64,000 bases of DNA from Epithemia pelagica (GCA_946965045.2 OX337240.1:1178001-1242000); one strand, 5' to 3'; counted from the stretch's first letter, positions 30,963 to 43,260 are shown. The notes: generated by a model not told the origin, from the sequence alone. A program made the numbers and translations.

Positions 30963-31503
30963 GGTGTGGAGTCGGATATCATAACAATCTCCGTCGTCGA
31001 TAGATTCCACAAGTCCTGCCACGTCACAAAAAGGGCTTGCTCCCCGTGGGACCACGCAGGCCGACAGAGCACCATGCTCGAGAGCATGCATTTTGTCGAT
31101 CGCGAGCAATCCCCGCTAGAATTCCAGCTTGCTGCAAGTCAAAGAATGAGAAAGTGTTCTGTTTCGTTCAGTCGCAATTCGACGAGTTCTGTTCGCGAAG
31201 AAGAAAGGAGGGAACTACCGAAAAAGAACATCCCAATCTGCACCAGGTTTTTGCTCTTGTGTGCCAAAAACCACGATGCAACCGAAAAACAGAAGACAAG
31301 AGCATCAGGTGCATGTGTGTCAGTGTCACGGACTGTCTGTGCTGTCACGAAAACAGGAAGCCGACTTCCGACAAAGAGAACGCAAAAAACGAGCAAACGA
31401 GTCAAGTGGCAACACCTTGTCAAGATCATCCAGTAGTAGAGACAACCATAACATACTCCTTGTATCTTCTTTCTCCTTGGACGGAAAACAAACATAGAAG
31501 AGA

Positions 31504-33733
31504 ATGCAACGACTATCCATGCTCCTCCAAGGAGAAACAATGCGATGCACTCGAGCCGTCTTGCGACTGCAGATACCCATTCGGTCATTGTATTCTGCTT
31601 CCTGCGTTGCAGCAGCAACAGACGCAAATCGTTTGACACGAGGAGCACACACGACTGTAGGAACAACAGCTTCTTGCCCGAGGTCTCATTCTTTGTATGA
31701 TGAAAATGCTTCTGGTCGTCGGTTCAAATCCACACGACCGGCCATGATTGATCCAGAGGACGAGGAGGAGGACCCGCACGCAACTCATCATCATCATCAC
31801 CATGTCAATGGATCCTCCTCTTCGTCGTCTCGCATGCGAATGGTTCCCTTTCACGATTGGAATACAACGTCGACACGGACACGCCCAGCAACTGCAGATT
31901 CCATGGGGGTCCAACCCGTGTGGTGGTCCTCGTCGGCGGCACTCGACTCCAGCCACGAGGAGGAGGAGGAAGACGAAGAAGAACCAGTGCATGAACACGT
32001 AGAGACTCCAGCGGCTGCACCCCGAACGCAACCTAGCGTGTTGTCGTACAATGGAGACGAGATACCCATTACCTCCGTCTTGCACATTGTGACACCACAA
32101 AAAGAAGATCTTCCTTCCGGTATTTGGCCGGCCTTTCGCATGATGGTACGAACGTCCCGTGTGTCGTTTTCACTGCTGCAACCTCATGACCAAGACGACT
32201 CAACTCCTTTGCTATTTTTGTGTACATTGTCTTGTTTCTCATGGACAGGATGAAGATAGTTCATTTCGAGATCCTCGATTGGGGGCTACCACCACGGAGG
32301 GTATCACACCAGCGCCCTTTTTCAGCGACTCCACAACGCCCACAGTTTCGACTGCTGCAACAGAGTTTGTGTCTCATTTGAAGAAGCTGCATCCTCATTT
32401 TGCCACAGAGTTTGACAAGTCATCGCTGTTGCAAGTGGGCCAAGAACAAGATGCACGACGATCCTTTGCTCCCAGTATGGATGACGACCAAACACAAGAA
32501 CGCATGCTTCCATTGGCGTTGCGTGCGCATCGTCACATGATTCGGGTGCGTGAAATGGACAAGATTATGATGAATGCGCAACGACAGGGGCGCACTTCAT
32601 TTTACATGACTTGTAAGTGTATTCTGGAAGAACCAGTAATGTGTTGAACATGTCGCGGTTTCCAGTGGTTGACTCATTGGCCTTGCTTTGTCTTGTTGGC
32701 TCAAAAGGCACTGGTGAAGAGGCTATTCATATGGGATCTGCTTCCGCGTTGGACTTACAAGACCATGTTTTGGCCCAGTATCGAGAACAGGGAGTTCTCA
32801 TGTGGCGAGGCTTTTCCTTGGAACAGTTCACGAATCAGTGTTTCTCAAACGATAAGGATCTTGGCAAAGCACGACAAATGCCAGTCCACTACGGAAGGTT
32901 CGTCTAATGACGCATGTGTTTCAAATAGGGGACTCTTTATCGTTTGGGTGCCGTTCTCATCTTGTTTGTTCTCCATTTATTCTACCCTTCCTTTGCTCAG
33001 TCGGGCCTTGAACTACCACACAGTCTCCAGTCCACTCGGAACGCAAATTCCTCAAGCAGTGGGTGCGGCGTACCGTCTCAAACAGGAGAAAAAGGACAAG
33101 GTGGTCATGTGCTATTTCGGAGATGGAGCATCCTCAACGACAGATTTTCATTCGGGTATGAATTTTGCAGCCACTCTCAAAGCCCCCGTCATTTTCTTTT
33201 GTCGTAACAATGGCTACGCGATTTCCACGCCCGTCAAGGACCAATATGCCAGTGATGGCGTTGTGGCGCGAGGTCCCGGGTATGGCATGGCCTCCATTCG
33301 TGTGGATGGAAACGACGTCTTTGCCGTCCACGCTGCAGTCCGAGCGGCTCGTGAATACACCCTCAAGAACGATGGAGCTCCAGTTTTGATTGAAGCCATG
33401 ACGTATCGCCTTGGACACCACAGCACATCGGATGACTCCTCACGGTACCGTGACTCCGCGGAGGTGGAGCGGTGTTCAACTTCCCATGACCCTATTTCGA
33501 GACTGGAAAACTTTTTGATTCACAATGGCTGGCTCACCCAACCACAAGTGGAAGAAATGAAGGACAAGGAACGAAAGGCGGTTTTGAAAGCCATGGAAAA
33601 AGCAGAAAGGCGTCCAAAACCGGATCTCCAACACCTCTTTTCAGATGTTTACAAAGAGCTCCCTCCACACTTGGAGGACCAACGCGACCAACTTCTGCAG
33701 CATGTGAAAAAGTATCCTGAACGTTATGCATGA
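31504..33733 (+). CDS. BCKDHA: Branched-chain 2-oxoacid dehydrogenase E1 subunit alpha, mitochondrial
   Basis: Exons 31504-32145, 32249-32612, 32708-32897 and 33001-33733, joined in frame by GT-AG introns of 95-103 bp; about 642 residues. It catalyses ThDP-dependent decarboxylation of branched-chain 2-oxoacids in the mitochondrial BCKDH complex (valine, leucine, isoleucine breakdown). Visible motifs: [40 protein letters not shown], the ThDP/Mg motif GDGASS...CRNNGYAIS, and the regulatory loop [15 protein letters not shown] with the kinase-target serines. The N-terminus has an Arg-rich mitochondrial presequence and then an unusual ~150-residue spacer (poly-His HHHHHH, poly-Ser, poly-Glu), so the protein is about 200 residues longer than the usual ~445. 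The first exon is duplicated in broken form at 25170. Confidence 0.93.
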
Positions 33734-34110
33734 TCGTCTCCGTCCAGGGAAAGAAGGACAGATTCATACAAAATAGAAATTCCGTTCTGTTGAAGAGTGC
33801 GGACAAGCTAGCTTTGATAACCATATGAACTTTTGATCATTTAGAGATGTTTACTCTATTACACTAAAAAAAAACAGACATCAACTCCCGGCACTTTTCA
33901 TCAGCACCATTTTAGACACCCATCATATCTCCATGAAAACAACAAAATACGACTTTGAAAGGCCAATTTTCGAATTTCAGGGAGCCAATGCGCACTGTGG
34001 CTCAATCTTCCACGATATTGGAGCAACGGTCACGAATTGATCGAAACTTCGACCTTGGCGAGTTCTTCCATTGAAACTTTTTTGCAGTCTAATGTCGAAA
34101 CTGCCCATGA
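33734..34110. other. Convergent intergenic region
   Basis: 3' flanks of E1-alpha (+) and the LRR gene (-). An A-run near 33868 is the only notable element. No gene seen. Confidence 0.5.
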
Positions 34111-37100
34111 CTACCGCCAGTTCTGTTCTATGACGTTAATGACGTCTTCCCTAAGCCTGTCATAGAATGCCTTGGATAAATGATCCTCCGACTCAAGACG
34201 TTTCGTTTTTGTCAGGAGGCGACGAGAATCAGGTTCAGCGTCATCTGTTGTCTGGCATGTTTCAAAGTCCTCGTCCCTGTAGCAGCAAGACGTGCAACAG
34301 AAACAGTAGGTTGCTGGCGGGTAACCGAGACAATCGGCGAACAAAAATGCCAGTCCATCACTGCTACGAAGCTCACATATTTCAAATGGGACGTCGCCTT
34401 CAAAGTTGTTGAAGTTCAGCCCAAGGGACATGAGTGACTCGAGGTTCGCTAACGTTGAAGGGATGGGCCCAGTAAAGTTGTTGTCTTGTAACCAAACAGC
34501 CCTCAACACTGTCTTGTTGTTGAAAATGTCCGGATTGATGGTTCCTGATAACTTGTTCTCCTCAATTAACAAATTTGTTAACATGGGCATGTCAACAAGT
34601 CCTGTTGGTAGCTCACCCTCTAGGCTGTTTGTTTGGAGTTCAACCTTTGTAGCATTCACCCAGCGAATGTTGGGAATCGACCCGGTCAACTGGTTTCTCT
34701 GAACACGAAACTGTTGAATTCTTCTTAGATTCGAAAAGGATGAGGGGATTGGTCCTGTTAGCTTATTATCAAATAGCCAAACAGACTCGAGCTGTGACAG
34801 CGCCCCGTACTCGGTAGGAATGGGGCCAATAAAGCCAACCAAGTCCCGATGGAATCGGATAGATTTTAGGCGACTTTCAACATTCAACTTTGGTAGAGCC
34901 CCGCCAAATCTGTTTCCAAAAATCCATAGCCTTTCCAGTCTTGCAGCCAAACCGTTTGCGTTGAGGTCCGGAATTGTTCCGGACAAGTTACTGTCGGCGA
35001 GAGCAATTCCGCGAAGACTTGGTTGAGCCCATAACTCTTCAGGAATTGTTCCACTCATTCGACTTGAATTTAGTAGGACAAAGTTTTGCATTTCCGAGCC
35101 AGTGAGGCCGTCAGGACGAAAGTTAAAAAGCTCGGGGGAAATGGTTCCAGTGATCTCCGAATTCCATGATAGGGTTAAATCCACGAGACAAGGAAACTGG
35201 TTGACCACAACTGATAGAGGGCCAGACAACCCAAATCCAATTAGTTGCAACAAAAGAATGGCTCTGTTGCTGCAGACAAAATAACGACTTTCTGGGGGGA
35301 ATGAATACCAGGAGCATGTGACTCCTGGCCAATCACAATGATGGTTGTTAGAGAGCCACCGGGCAGTATCAGGGACATGTTTGTAAGTTACATAGCTCCG
35401 GTCGTTGGCGGTCTGCTCGAATTCAAAAAACGTGCAGGAGTCCGATTGCCCGGAGGAGTAGTCGGGAGGGTTACAGCTGACCCATGGCTTCGTACCATGC
35501 GAAGAACTTGAAAAGTAGAACCACGCGAGAATAAATCTTTCGTAGTCCCACGGATATTCAGATCCGGGGATGGAAGAATTCCTGAACCTGTCACTGTTGG
35601 CGTACCAGTCAATGGCCATATCGAACGCGATGGGAGCGTGATCGATGGTTGTTTGTGAGATATTCTTCTCATCGAGCCAAGAACGTAGATACATCTCATC
35701 GGATGTAGAGGGGGCCAATGTCGGTGCTTCTGTGGGGATTTGCTGCAGCAAAATCTCTTCACCGGATGCTTCAAGATCCTTCTTGTCCTTTTTTCCAACG
35801 ACAATTCCAACGACAATGGCCACAATACACAAACATGCAAAAACTGAAAGCAAAATGGGAAGCCATACAAAGATTGGTCGAAGTTTTGTGCGTGGTTCAG
35901 AAAATTCTTCGGCTTTTGTTAGTTCTCCCTTCTCTGCGTCCTCATCGACAGAAACGGCAATTGCTATACCCCCTTCTCCCGAGGATGAGGCCTCTGTGTC
36001 GTCCACCTCAGGAACTAAAGGTGAAGTAGATGCTGCAGGGCTGGCGTCCCTCACGCGAATATTATCTTGTTCCTGTCTCTCACCCTCATTCATTTCCAAA
36101 GTTCCGTTTCCAGGCGTTTGATCTGCAGGGCTCTGTCGATTTGGGTCAAAAGGAAGAATTGGTTCCATACCACATTTCCCATCATTCCTGAAGATGCTGG
36201 ATTTGATCATAGCTTGAATCGATGGCGCCATCTTGTCAACGCTAGAACGAACGTTGATACCATAGGTTGCTTGAGGGACTGAATTTGGACTCAAGGACAC
36301 GACTGCGGACTCGACATTTGCGTCTCGTGGAGTCTCTGTCATGGCAGCACCAGATTTTATTCCAGCCGATTTTGGAAAGGTGGCGAATTTGGAACCTGTC
36401 TCATCTGGGTGGGATCGCGCACTTGAATGGGTTGTAGAATTGACTTGCTTGTACGAGGGTTTCCCGTCCTTGTTCACACACTTCTCAGCCGTGTTCGAAA
36501 GTAAACCAGCATTGCCAATTCCTGCAGCGGCAGCTGAAACTGAGAGAGACATTTTCTCCGAGCTTGCTCGATGCCCATCAGTCCCTTGATGGTTCGTCGC
36601 CTTGAAATCTGTCGCTGTTCCAGGTGCTCCTCCTTGTTCCGTCGAAGCACGAGCTCTGTGCTGGGATGAACTGTCCGATGGAACGCTCGGTTCTACAATT
36701 GCCGCTTGGTCTCGAATGGTCCAATCTGTTTTGTCATGACATGCTCCATTGGTGACGTTGCTACTTCTCCTCCTTTGGGTAATATTGTCTGGGGCCTTAC
36801 TGGATATGGCGGTGGTGCCACCACTCCTCTCAGACTTGGACGATTTCAGAGATGATCTTACAGGAGGACCAGGTTCGGGTGGCGCCCGATTAATGAACTT
36901 GTAACCTTCTTTCATGTTTATGACTGCCTCGCCGGACGGTTTCGCGGACTCGGTGTAACAAGGTGTTTTCCTGTGGTCTCGCAAGGACGATTGCCTGGGT
37001 GGGGTAGTTCTGGTAGTCACCGCGAGAGCCACATCCGAGGGTGGTGTCTTTGTTGTTGTTCTTGACACGTTTGGTTCACTCATGAAATTTCTGGGCTCCT

Positions 37101-37719
37101 TGTCGTCGTCTTGTTGTGGCTCTTGAGGAACATTGTGGAGGTATGCCACGGCCCCCGGTCGTTTTGCAGGTTCAATGTTCTTGTACTTGACATCATCTTT
37201 GATTTGTTCCCTCTTTGTTACACCACTTTCAAGAGACTCTGGTCCAGCCTCTACCCGTTTGAGGTCCTTCTTGTTGGTCGACACTATCTGATAGCGTCCT
37301 GTTGTTGTAGTTGCATACTCTCCCGGTTCGGTGCTCCGAACAGCCGACACCCAGGAGACTTGTTGTGGATGCGTATCCGGTGCCGTTGCATCACGAGATC
37401 TTACACTTGAGGGTGGTGGTGTCTTGTCATTTTCATTCCAAACAAGGCTCTTGTGGGTCGTCTGGCCGTTGTTCTTTGGACTTGAGAAATGTGTGGGAGT
37501 GGGGCTTGCTGTCCCTGCCTCAGCTCTGGAACGATCGGCATCAGTAGCAGCAGCCCTATCGTATCCTCCATTGTCAGCAGTATTATCATCATCACCCTTG
37601 AACGATTCTGTATTGTCACCATGGTCGGAACATGACACTTCACTCGTCGAGGCATCGATGAGTCCGCTTTCTTGTGTGGTTCCATTCTCGTTACTAGTGC
37701 TGTCCATCTTTTTTCTCAT
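34111..37719 (-). CDS. Type II membrane leucine-rich-repeat protein
   Basis: 1,202 residues, single exon, ATG at 37719 (a second ATG four codons on). The first ~600 residues are hydrophilic low-complexity sequence rich in Ser/Thr/Pro/Lys, presumably cytosolic. One transmembrane helix (about 612-636, VWLPILLSVFACLCIVAIVVGIVVG) is flanked by KKDKKD. After APTLAPSTSDE comes a plant-like LRR N-cap (HHCDWPGVTCSW) and about ten LRRs of the L-x-L-x-x-N-x-L-x-G-x-I-P type (NLSGTIPDL, NKLTGPIPSSF, NQLTGSIPNI, NNFTGPIPSTL), ending in a Cys cluster (CFCCTSCC). No kinase is seen. Diatoms have large families of such proteins, thought to bind extracellular ligands; ligand and partner are unknown. The giant gene upstream (38105-45138) is a relative that lacks the LRR part. 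Confidence 0.85.
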   Translation of the reverse strand: MRKKMDSTSNENGTTQESGLIDASTSEVSCSDHGDNTESFKGDDDNTADNGGYDRAAATDADRSRAEAGTASPTPTHFSSPKNNGQTTHKSLVWNENDKTPPPSSVRSRDATAPDTHPQQVSWVSAVRSTEPGEYATTTTGRYQIVSTNKKDLKRVEAGPESLESGVTKREQIKDDVKYKNIEPAKRPGAVAYLHNVPQEPQQDDDKEPRNFMSEPNVSRTTTKTPPSDVALAVTTRTTPPRQSSLRDHRKTPCYTESAKPSGEAVINMKEGYKFINRAPPEPGPPVRSSLKSSKSERSGGTTAISSKAPDNITQRRRSSNVTNGACHDKTDWTIRDQAAIVEPSVPSDSSSQHRARASTEQGGAPGTATDFKATNHQGTDGHRASSEKMSLSVSAAAAGIGNAGLLSNTAEKCVNKDGKPSYKQVNSTTHSSARSHPDETGSKFATFPKSAGIKSGAAMTETPRDANVESAVVSLSPNSVPQATYGINVRSSVDKMAPSIQAMIKSSIFRNDGKCGMEPILPFDPNRQSPADQTPGNGTLEMNEGERQEQDNIRVRDASPAASTSPLVPEVDDTEASSSGEGGIAIAVSVDEDAEKGELTKAEEFSEPRTKLRPIFVWLPILLSVFACLCIVAIVVGIVVGKKDKKDLEASGEEILLQQIPTEAPTLAPSTSDEMYLRSWLDEKNISQTTIDHAPIAFDMAIDWYANSDRFRNSSIPGSEYPWDYERFILAWFYFSSSSHGTKPWVSCNPPDYSSGQSDSCTFFEFEQTANDRSYVTYKHVPDTARWLSNNHHCDWPGVTCSWYSFPPESRYFVCSNRAILLLQLIGFGLSGPLSVVVNQFPCLVDLTLSWNSEITGTISPELFNFRPDGLTGSEMQNFVLLNSSRMSGTIPEELWAQPSLRGIALADSNLSGTIPDLNANGLAARLERLWIFGNRFGGALPKLNVESRLKSIRFHRDLVGFIGPIPTEYGALSQLESVWLFDNKLTGPIPSSFSNLRRIQQFRVQRNQLTGSIPNIRWVNATKVELQTNSLEGELPTGLVDMPMLTNLLIEENKLSGTINPDIFNNKTVLRAVWLQDNNFTGPIPSTLANLESLMSLGLNFNNFEGDVPFEICELRSSDGLAFLFADCLGYPPATYCFCCTSCCYRDEDFETCQTTDDAEPDSRRLLTKTKRLESEDHLSKAFYDRLREDVINVIEQNWR

Positions 37720-40279
37720 TCAAATCTCGTGCTCCACTGCCTCGTCGACACCCTTTGTTAGAGGTGCAATGCAAAATGCAAACACAGAGGCTTTCTGCTT
37801 TCTCTGGATTGTTCGAGAGTTTCTCCTTGCTTTTCTTTCGGTCTGCTCCTCTGCACGAGCCATCCATCTCACCTGCGACAGTAGAGCTTCTTCCTGGTAA
37901 AAAGCCCGAATAGATGACTCCCATCTGGCTTTTCGTCGCATACCATGTAACAAGGCACTGTGGACCATCAGTAAGATGGTCGGTAAACGACTTTAGGGGA
38001 GCTTATTGAAGGAACAGCATTACAAATTGCAAACCCCAAATTGCTTCTTGGCTGGTTTGGAATGGAGATTCCGTTGGTGCATTTGCTTCGGACTCCATAT
38101 TGCTTCAAGTGCCGCCGTAGATACCAACAACAATGGCCGTGGTCGAGAACAACACCAGCAAAACGATAACAATCATGGTTGCAGTAGAACGGGAATCCGA
38201 CCTTGGTCGCTCCGAATCTGCTGCAACATTGTTGGATTTGGAAAAGGTGCCTCTCTCTACTTCTTCTTCAATAGACAAGACGGCGGAGACGTTGTCATCG
38301 TGGTCTTTTGTCACCGAATGCTGTCGTTCTTCAGATTCCGAATGTGAGTCTCCCATCTCTACTTCCTCTTGAATAGACATGATTTTTACTTCCTCTTTAA
38401 TTGGCACAACGAGTGAGACGCTGTCATCGTTGTTTTGTCGTTCAACAGATTCAGCGCCCAATTCTCCCATTTCTACTTCCTCTTGAATAGACATGGTTTC
38501 GTGCTGCTCTCCCCCCTTGGACCACCGCCTGTCGACAGACTCATTCGTCCGATGAAAGGATACATGTGTTTCCGGATTGGGATAATTCCTAAACATGCGT
38601 TGACTCCAGTGCTCGTCGTCAACGGATCCTTCTTCTGTTTCCCTCTCTCCTTCTCCGCCAGATGTATGAGGCACTTCTGGGACGATGTTCAACAACTGCG
38701 AATAGCGTTCGAAATTGGTAAAATTTTCGCTGGAAAACTCCCCGGTCGATCTGCCTCCATCATTTGTATTATCGCTTCTTTGTCGTCATCATCTAAAACC
38801 CCTGGTTTCGAAGCAAGTTTCAAAGCCGTGACAAAATCTGGATCGCTGATGGGTGGAGGTTCATTAGCATCTGTTCCGAAATCGCCAGACGTTGGCTCCG
38901 CCATACTATCTATCGAACCATGTTCAGAGAAAGAAGCACTGGTGCTTCTAGAAGCACTGGTGCTTCTAGTCGGCTTTACCATCCATGTTGTGGCTGCGAA
39001 ATCAGGTTCAGTGGCAGTGGTTGAAGGACGTCGTCCACGAATCGGGGTTCCAAACCTTTTGACAGGAGGCAGCACTGCCATGGTTCCAGTCATAGTGTTC
39101 TGGCCAGGATTTGCATCGTTTGAATCTCGGACATCATCAGTATCAAAGGATCCAATATTGCTTATGCTTCCGATTGAAGATGCCCTCGATGTTGCAACTG
39201 TAGCGTTGCGTTCAATTGGATGTCCTTTCACTGTGGTCATGGGGTTTTGTATTCTGTTTGCATGTTCTGAAGCATTATGGTTCTCGGATTCTATGACTTG
39301 GGACGGACGTGCAAAATCTTCTTCTTGGATATCCAGGATACCTTCGCTGCGTGCAAGCTCCAACGCAATCTCAAAATCTGAGGCGTTCCCACTCAAAGCG
39401 TTATCAATACTGTTCTGACAGCTCGAAGAATCCTCAACATTATCTAAGGAAGCATCTCCAACAGATCTACTCGTACTATGTGTAACAGCACCTTCGGTCA
39501 TGCTCGAACGCGCAGTGCGTGCTTCATTATTTCGTGTAGATCCAGATCCAAGGGATGTACTTGTGCTGATTCTCCTAGTTGACGATGATCTCGATGCTAT
39601 AACTGTGAAACTGGGTTCCACAGCTTATGTTTGTTTTCGCAGTCGCTCGTCGGCCTTGTTGTACGCTGAAGGAGTCTTTTCTTGCTCGGAACTATAGATT
39701 CGGGCCCCTGGCAACGACGAGGCTCCACCAAATAAGCGAGATTGTTCACCCTTCCTAGACGTTTCTTGGTCGTCTAGAGCCGTAGAGGCTTGACCGTGAG
39801 AAATTAGAAGAGCCAATGCATAATCTGTCTCTTCCGCAGTGCAAGTATCCATGATATTCTGCTTTGAGTCGCTGCGTAGGGAATCCCTATCGCAATCGGA
39901 TGGGTCCTCGAAAGCACTGTTGTTTCTCTGAATTGTCGATACCATTGATGTTGTCACTGCCGAATTTGGTTCAGTCGCAATCACTAAGGAACGCCGTTTC
40001 GGAATCGGTGTCGCACGTGCAGGATGAACATCAAGATTTGATCGAGAATCGAAGAATACAGGTGTGCCGATGCTCTTCACCGATGATGGCTTCGAGTCTA
40101 ATCCTCCAATATTCGGTTCCGAAGCAACAACAAAGGGCGGAAGTCTCCTCTTGGCCTGGAGATAATTCCTTCTTCTTGATTCTGTGTTTCCGCTTTCCGT
40201 ACTAGCAATTGAGCCAGTATTTGATAATCGACTTCCTCGCTCTAGCTGAAGATCGTAGTGATCTTCTTCTTTCTCTCTG

Positions 40280-43260
40280 TCATCCTCCAATGCCATACTA
40301 CAAGCAAGCTTCAATGCAAAATCAAAGTCTGAGTTCCGCGAAAGTGACGGTTCAGCAAGATCCTGTTCTACATGCATCGTCCCCGCATAACTGGCAGTAT
40401 CACCGGAGATATCAACAGAAACGGCGCTACCGCTTCTTCTTGTAGATGGTGGCATGAACGATGTGACTGTGAAGCTGGGCTCAGTCACAGAAGCCGACTC
40501 TCGCCGTCCTCCAAACGACATAGTTCTTTGACCAGATGACGCTCTGGCTTCACTGTCAGTGGTTTCTGCAAGTTGTTGAAGATCACGAATTGTACCAGCG
40601 TCCAGTGAGGCGGCATCAAGGCTTCCAGTTGATAATGGCCTTGATGTTGTAACGGTGAAACCGGGCTCTACCGCGATACTTGACGAACGCTGTTGACGTT
40701 CACCCAAACGAAATTTCCGCTGTTTGGCTTCTTTCGATGAGCTGTCGTTGTCGACAGTGGCTTCTCTAGTGTTCTGATTCATTGCCGATGAAGCCGTTGA
40801 CTGTTTCTGTAGTCCAGATCCATCTCCTTCGTTATCCGTGTCATCCTCCTCCAGTGCCATACTACAAGCAAGTTTCAACGCAACATCAAAGTCTGAGTTA
40901 GTTCTCAAAGGTGGAAGAGCCTGTTCAATGTCATTGTTTGGAAATCGTCCATTCTCGTCCAGTATCCCGTCTATGGATGCTGCGATGCTGGTTGTTCTTG
41001 TGGACGGTACCATGGATGTTGTGACGGTGAAGCTCGGCTCAGTCACAGAAGCCGACTCTCGCCGTCCTCCAAACGACATAGTTCGTTGACCAGACGAAGC
41101 TCTGGCTTGATTGCCAGTGGTTTCTGCAAGTTGTTGAAGATCACGAATTGTACCAGCGTCCAGTGAGGCGGCATCAAGGCTTCCAGTTGATAATGGCCTT
41201 GATGTTGTAACGGTGAAACCGGGCTCTACCGCGATACTTGACGAACGCTGTTGACGTTCACCCAAACGAAATTTCCGCTGTTTGGCTTCTTTTGATGAGC
41301 TGTCGTTGTCGACAGTGGCTTCTCTAGTGTTCTGATTCATTGCCGATGAAGCCGTTGGCTGTCTCTGTAGTCCAGATCCATCTCCTTCGTTATCCGTGTC
41401 ATCCTCCTCCAGTGCCATACTACAAGCAAGTTTCAACGCAACATCAAAGTCTGAGTTAGTTCTCAAAGGTGGAAGAGCCTGTTCAATGTCACTGTTTGGA
41501 AATCGTCCATTCTCGTCCAGTATCCCGTCTATGGATGCTGCGATGCTGGTTGTTCTTGTGGACGGTGCCATGGATGTTGTGACGGTGAAGCTGGGCTCAG
41601 TCACAGAAGCCGACTCTCGCCGTCCTCCAAACGACATAGTTCGTCGACCAGACGAAGCTCTGGCTTGATTGCCAGTGGTTTCTGTAAGTTGTTGAAGATC
41701 ACGAATTGTACCAGCGTCCAGTGAGGCGGCATCAAGGCTTCCAGTTGATAATGGCCTTGATGTTGTAACGGTGAAACCGGGCTCTACCGCGATACTTGAC
41801 GAACGCTGTTGACGTTCACCCAAACGAAATTTCCGCTGTTTGGCTTCTTTTGATGAGCTGTCGTTGTCGACAGTGGCTTCTCTAGTGTTCTGATTCATTG
41901 CCGATGAAGCCGTTGACTGTTTCTGTAGTCCAGATCCATCTCCTTCGTTATCCGTGTCATCCTCCTCCAGTGCCATACTACAAGCAAGTTTCAACGCAAC
42001 ATCAAAGTCTGAGTTAGTTCTCAAAGGTGGAAGAGCCTGTTCAATGTCATTGTTTGGAAATCGTCCATTCTCGTCCAGTATCCCGTCTATGGATGCTGCG
42101 ATGCTGGTTGTTCTTGTGGACGGTACCATGGATGTTGTGACGGTGAAGCTCGGCTCAGTCACAGAAGCCGACTCTCGCCGTCCTCCAAACGACATAGTTC
42201 GTTGACCAGACGAGGCTCTGGCTTGATTGCCAGTGGTTTCTGCAAGTTGTTGAAGATCACGAATTGTACCAGCGTCCAGTGAGGCGGCATCAAGGCTTCC
42301 AGTTGATAATGGCCTTGATGTTGTAACGGTGAAACCGGGCTCTACCGCGATACTTGACGAACGCTGTTGACGTTCACCCAAACGAAATTTCCGCTGTTTG
42401 GCTTCTTTTGATGAGCTGTCGTTGTCGACAGTGGCTTCTCTAGTGTTCTGATTCATTGCCGATGAAGCCGTTGGCTGTCTCTGTAGTCCAGATCCATCCC
42501 CTCCGTTATCCGTGTCATCTTCCTCCAGTGTCATACTACAAGCAAGTTTCAACGCAACATCAAAGTCTGAGTTAGTTCTCAAAGGGGGAGGAGCCTGTTC
42601 AATGTCACTGTTTGGAAATCGTCCATTCTCGTCCAGTATCCCGTCTATGGATGCTGCGATGCTGGTTGTTCTCGTGGATGGTGCCATTGATGTTGTGACT
42701 GTGAAGCTGGGCTCAGTCACAGAAGCCGACTCTCGCCGTCCTCCAAACGACGTAGTTCTTTGACTAGATGAAGCTCTGGCTTGATTGCCAGTGGTTTCTG
42801 CAAGTTGTTGAAGATCACGAATTGTACCAGCGTCCAGTGAGGCGGCATCAAGGCTTCCAGTTGATAATGGCCTTGATGTTGTAACGGTGAAACCGGGCTC
42901 TACCGCGATACTTGACGAACGCTGTTGACGTTCACCCAAACGAAATTTCCGCTGTTTGGCTTCTTTCGATGAGCTGTCGTTGTCGACAGTGGCTTCTCTA
43001 GTGTTCTGATTCATTGCCAATGAAGCCAGTTGCTGTTTCTGTAGTCCAGAGCCATCTCCTTCGCCTTCCTCCAGCGCCATACTACATGCAAGTTTCAATG
43101 CAACATCAAAGTCTGAGTTAGTGCTCAAAGGTGGTTCAATGTCACTGTTTGGTATTCGTCCAGTGTCGTCCAGTATCTCGTCTATGGATGCTGCGATGCT
43201 GGTGGTTCTGGTGGACGGTGCCATGGATGTTGTAACTGTGAAGCTGGGTTCAGTGACAGT
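40280..43260. repeat. 558-bp coding tandem repeat with 1,116-bp higher-order pattern
   Basis: A unit of exactly 558 bp (186 codons) recurs with anchors at 40838, 41396, 41954 and 42512. More diverged units flank it near 40280 and 43070. Units 1 and 3 share QKQS/MVPST/NNDIEQ variants while 2 and 4 share QRQP/MAPST/NSDIEQ variants, showing that a two-unit block was duplicated as a whole. All indels are in multiples of three, and the long open frames on the other strand are a by-product. Confidence 0.92.

Noticed and set aside
40838-42763. Four plus-strand frames of 83-90 codons spaced exactly 558 bp apart
   Set aside because: They are the antisense of the coding repeat and repeat only because the unit does; the minus frame is far longer and continuous.
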